Shown: in pieces, positions 63,641-64,000 of the stretch | Layout of the letters: every line of letters begins with the position of its first letter | Position numbering within the stretch: position 1 is the stretch's first letter | Assembly (NCBI GenBank): GCA_949592205.1 | Contig: CATIUR010000004.1 | Span: 89,206,337-89,270,336 of the forward strand | Reading direction: 5' to 3' | Source of the DNA: Helichrysum umbraculigerum | Taxonomy: Eukaryota > Streptophyta > Magnoliopsida > Asterales > Asteraceae | DNA: 64,000 bases | The notes under the pieces: generated by a model | What the model saw: only the letters and a program-made list of their open reading frames with translations | Database searches by the model: none | What the model was told of the DNA's origin: nothing | Translations under genes and position numbers: made by a program

Positions 63641-64000
63641 GAATTAAATATTAAGTTTTAAAAAAAATAATAATAAAAATTGCACTGTTAGATCAAATTT
63701 TACTATTGAGGTTTGAGTTTTAAGATTTAAATTTTACTATTTGGATTTTAAGGGATTTTATATGTTCATGGTATTCATCTATGTGTTTATAAGTTTTGAT
63801 GATACACAATATAAATTATTAGGCATGAGGCTCATTTGCAAGATGCACCATCCATATCTTGGAAAAACATACTTTCTTTCTATAGCTTCAAGCTTTTCTT
63901 TCTTTTTTATTTTCTTACTTTAAAGTAGTGTTAGGCTAGTTAGAATAGAAGCAAGGAACGTGCTTGTAATCTTTGGTGAGGAACATCTTGTAATCTTTGG
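63220..64000. repeat. Large imperfect inverted repeat at the right edge
   Basis: 63220-63395 is an inverted copy of 63825-64000, running off the window. A third piece at 63584-63629 is a perfect 46-base inverted match of 63313-63358. Each long arm has a TATAAA box (63406-63411 minus, 63810-63815 plus) at the same distance from the common sequence, so two related LTR promoters point away from each other. Confidence 0.75.
63810..63815 (+). promoter_or_regulatory. TATA box of the right-hand LTR-like copy
   Basis: TATAAA precedes AGGCATGAGGCTCATTTGCA, the same arrangement as the minus copy at 63406-63411. It marks the promoter of a related element oriented to the right. Confidence 0.45.

Overview
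The window looks like intergenic DNA from a flowering plant, built almost entirely of nested LTR retrotransposons. I see no host gene, tRNA, rRNA or bacterial feature. The structure of the Copia element and its large 3' ORF recall families I know from Asteraceae, so a composite-family plant is my best guess (inference from memory, not a search). I refer to the elements as E1-E7. Element ends were set by eye from paired LTRs, primer-binding sites (PBS), polypurine tracts (PPT) and 5-bp target-site duplications (TSD).

Layout. The oldest layer is E4, an Athila-like element on the minus strand that spans nearly the whole window and has been split by later insertions. Reading down the minus strand, its 5' LTR (51544-52905 and from 63007 upward) is split by E6. 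Its gag (51389-50732, then 42207 downward) is split by E5. Its second ORF (39610-39178, then 23413-22937) is split by E3. Its 3' non-coding part (22936-22334, then 537-1) is split by E1. E1 (538-22333, plus, Ty3/Gypsy) carries the Ty1/Copia element E2 (3360-16469, plus) inside its gag. E3 (23419-39172, minus, no pol) carries the young chromovirus E7 (25043-35686, minus). E5 (42213-50726, plus, no gag and no pol) is intact between its LTRs. E6 (52906-63001, minus) is a second young chromovirus. By eye the E7 LTRs differ at one base and the E6 LTRs at about five, so both inserted recently. E1, E2 and E5 show about 1.5-2 percent LTR divergence.

How the parts work together. E6 and E7 each encode an uninterrupted gag-pol of about 1470 residues and could be mobile. 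Each also has a small extra ORF between its 5' LTR and gag, and these two ORFs are largely unrelated. E2 encodes gag, protease, integrase, RT and RNase H in broken frames, plus a 3' ORF of about 894 residues whose ATG lies directly behind a strong splice acceptor. E3 and E5 have no recognisable gag or pol; they carry an Athila ORF1-like ORF, and E5 also has a two-lobed ORF shared with E4.

Main discoveries. (1) A non-coding module of roughly 0.7 kb or more is shared by the Copia element E2 and the Athila-like E3 and E5. It contains repeated hairpins whose arms covary and whose tips are small tetraloop hairpins flanked by conserved CUGUU and AGACCUG. (2) A covarying hairpin with an AGGA or AGGG loop lies just upstream of PPT-like tracts at five places in E3, E4 and E5. 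(3) Every complete element carries its own array of short CG-centred inverted repeats, and one version (TGCGACGT) occurs in both Copia E2 and Gypsy E6/E7. (4) The two-lobed ORF belongs to elements without reverse transcriptase.
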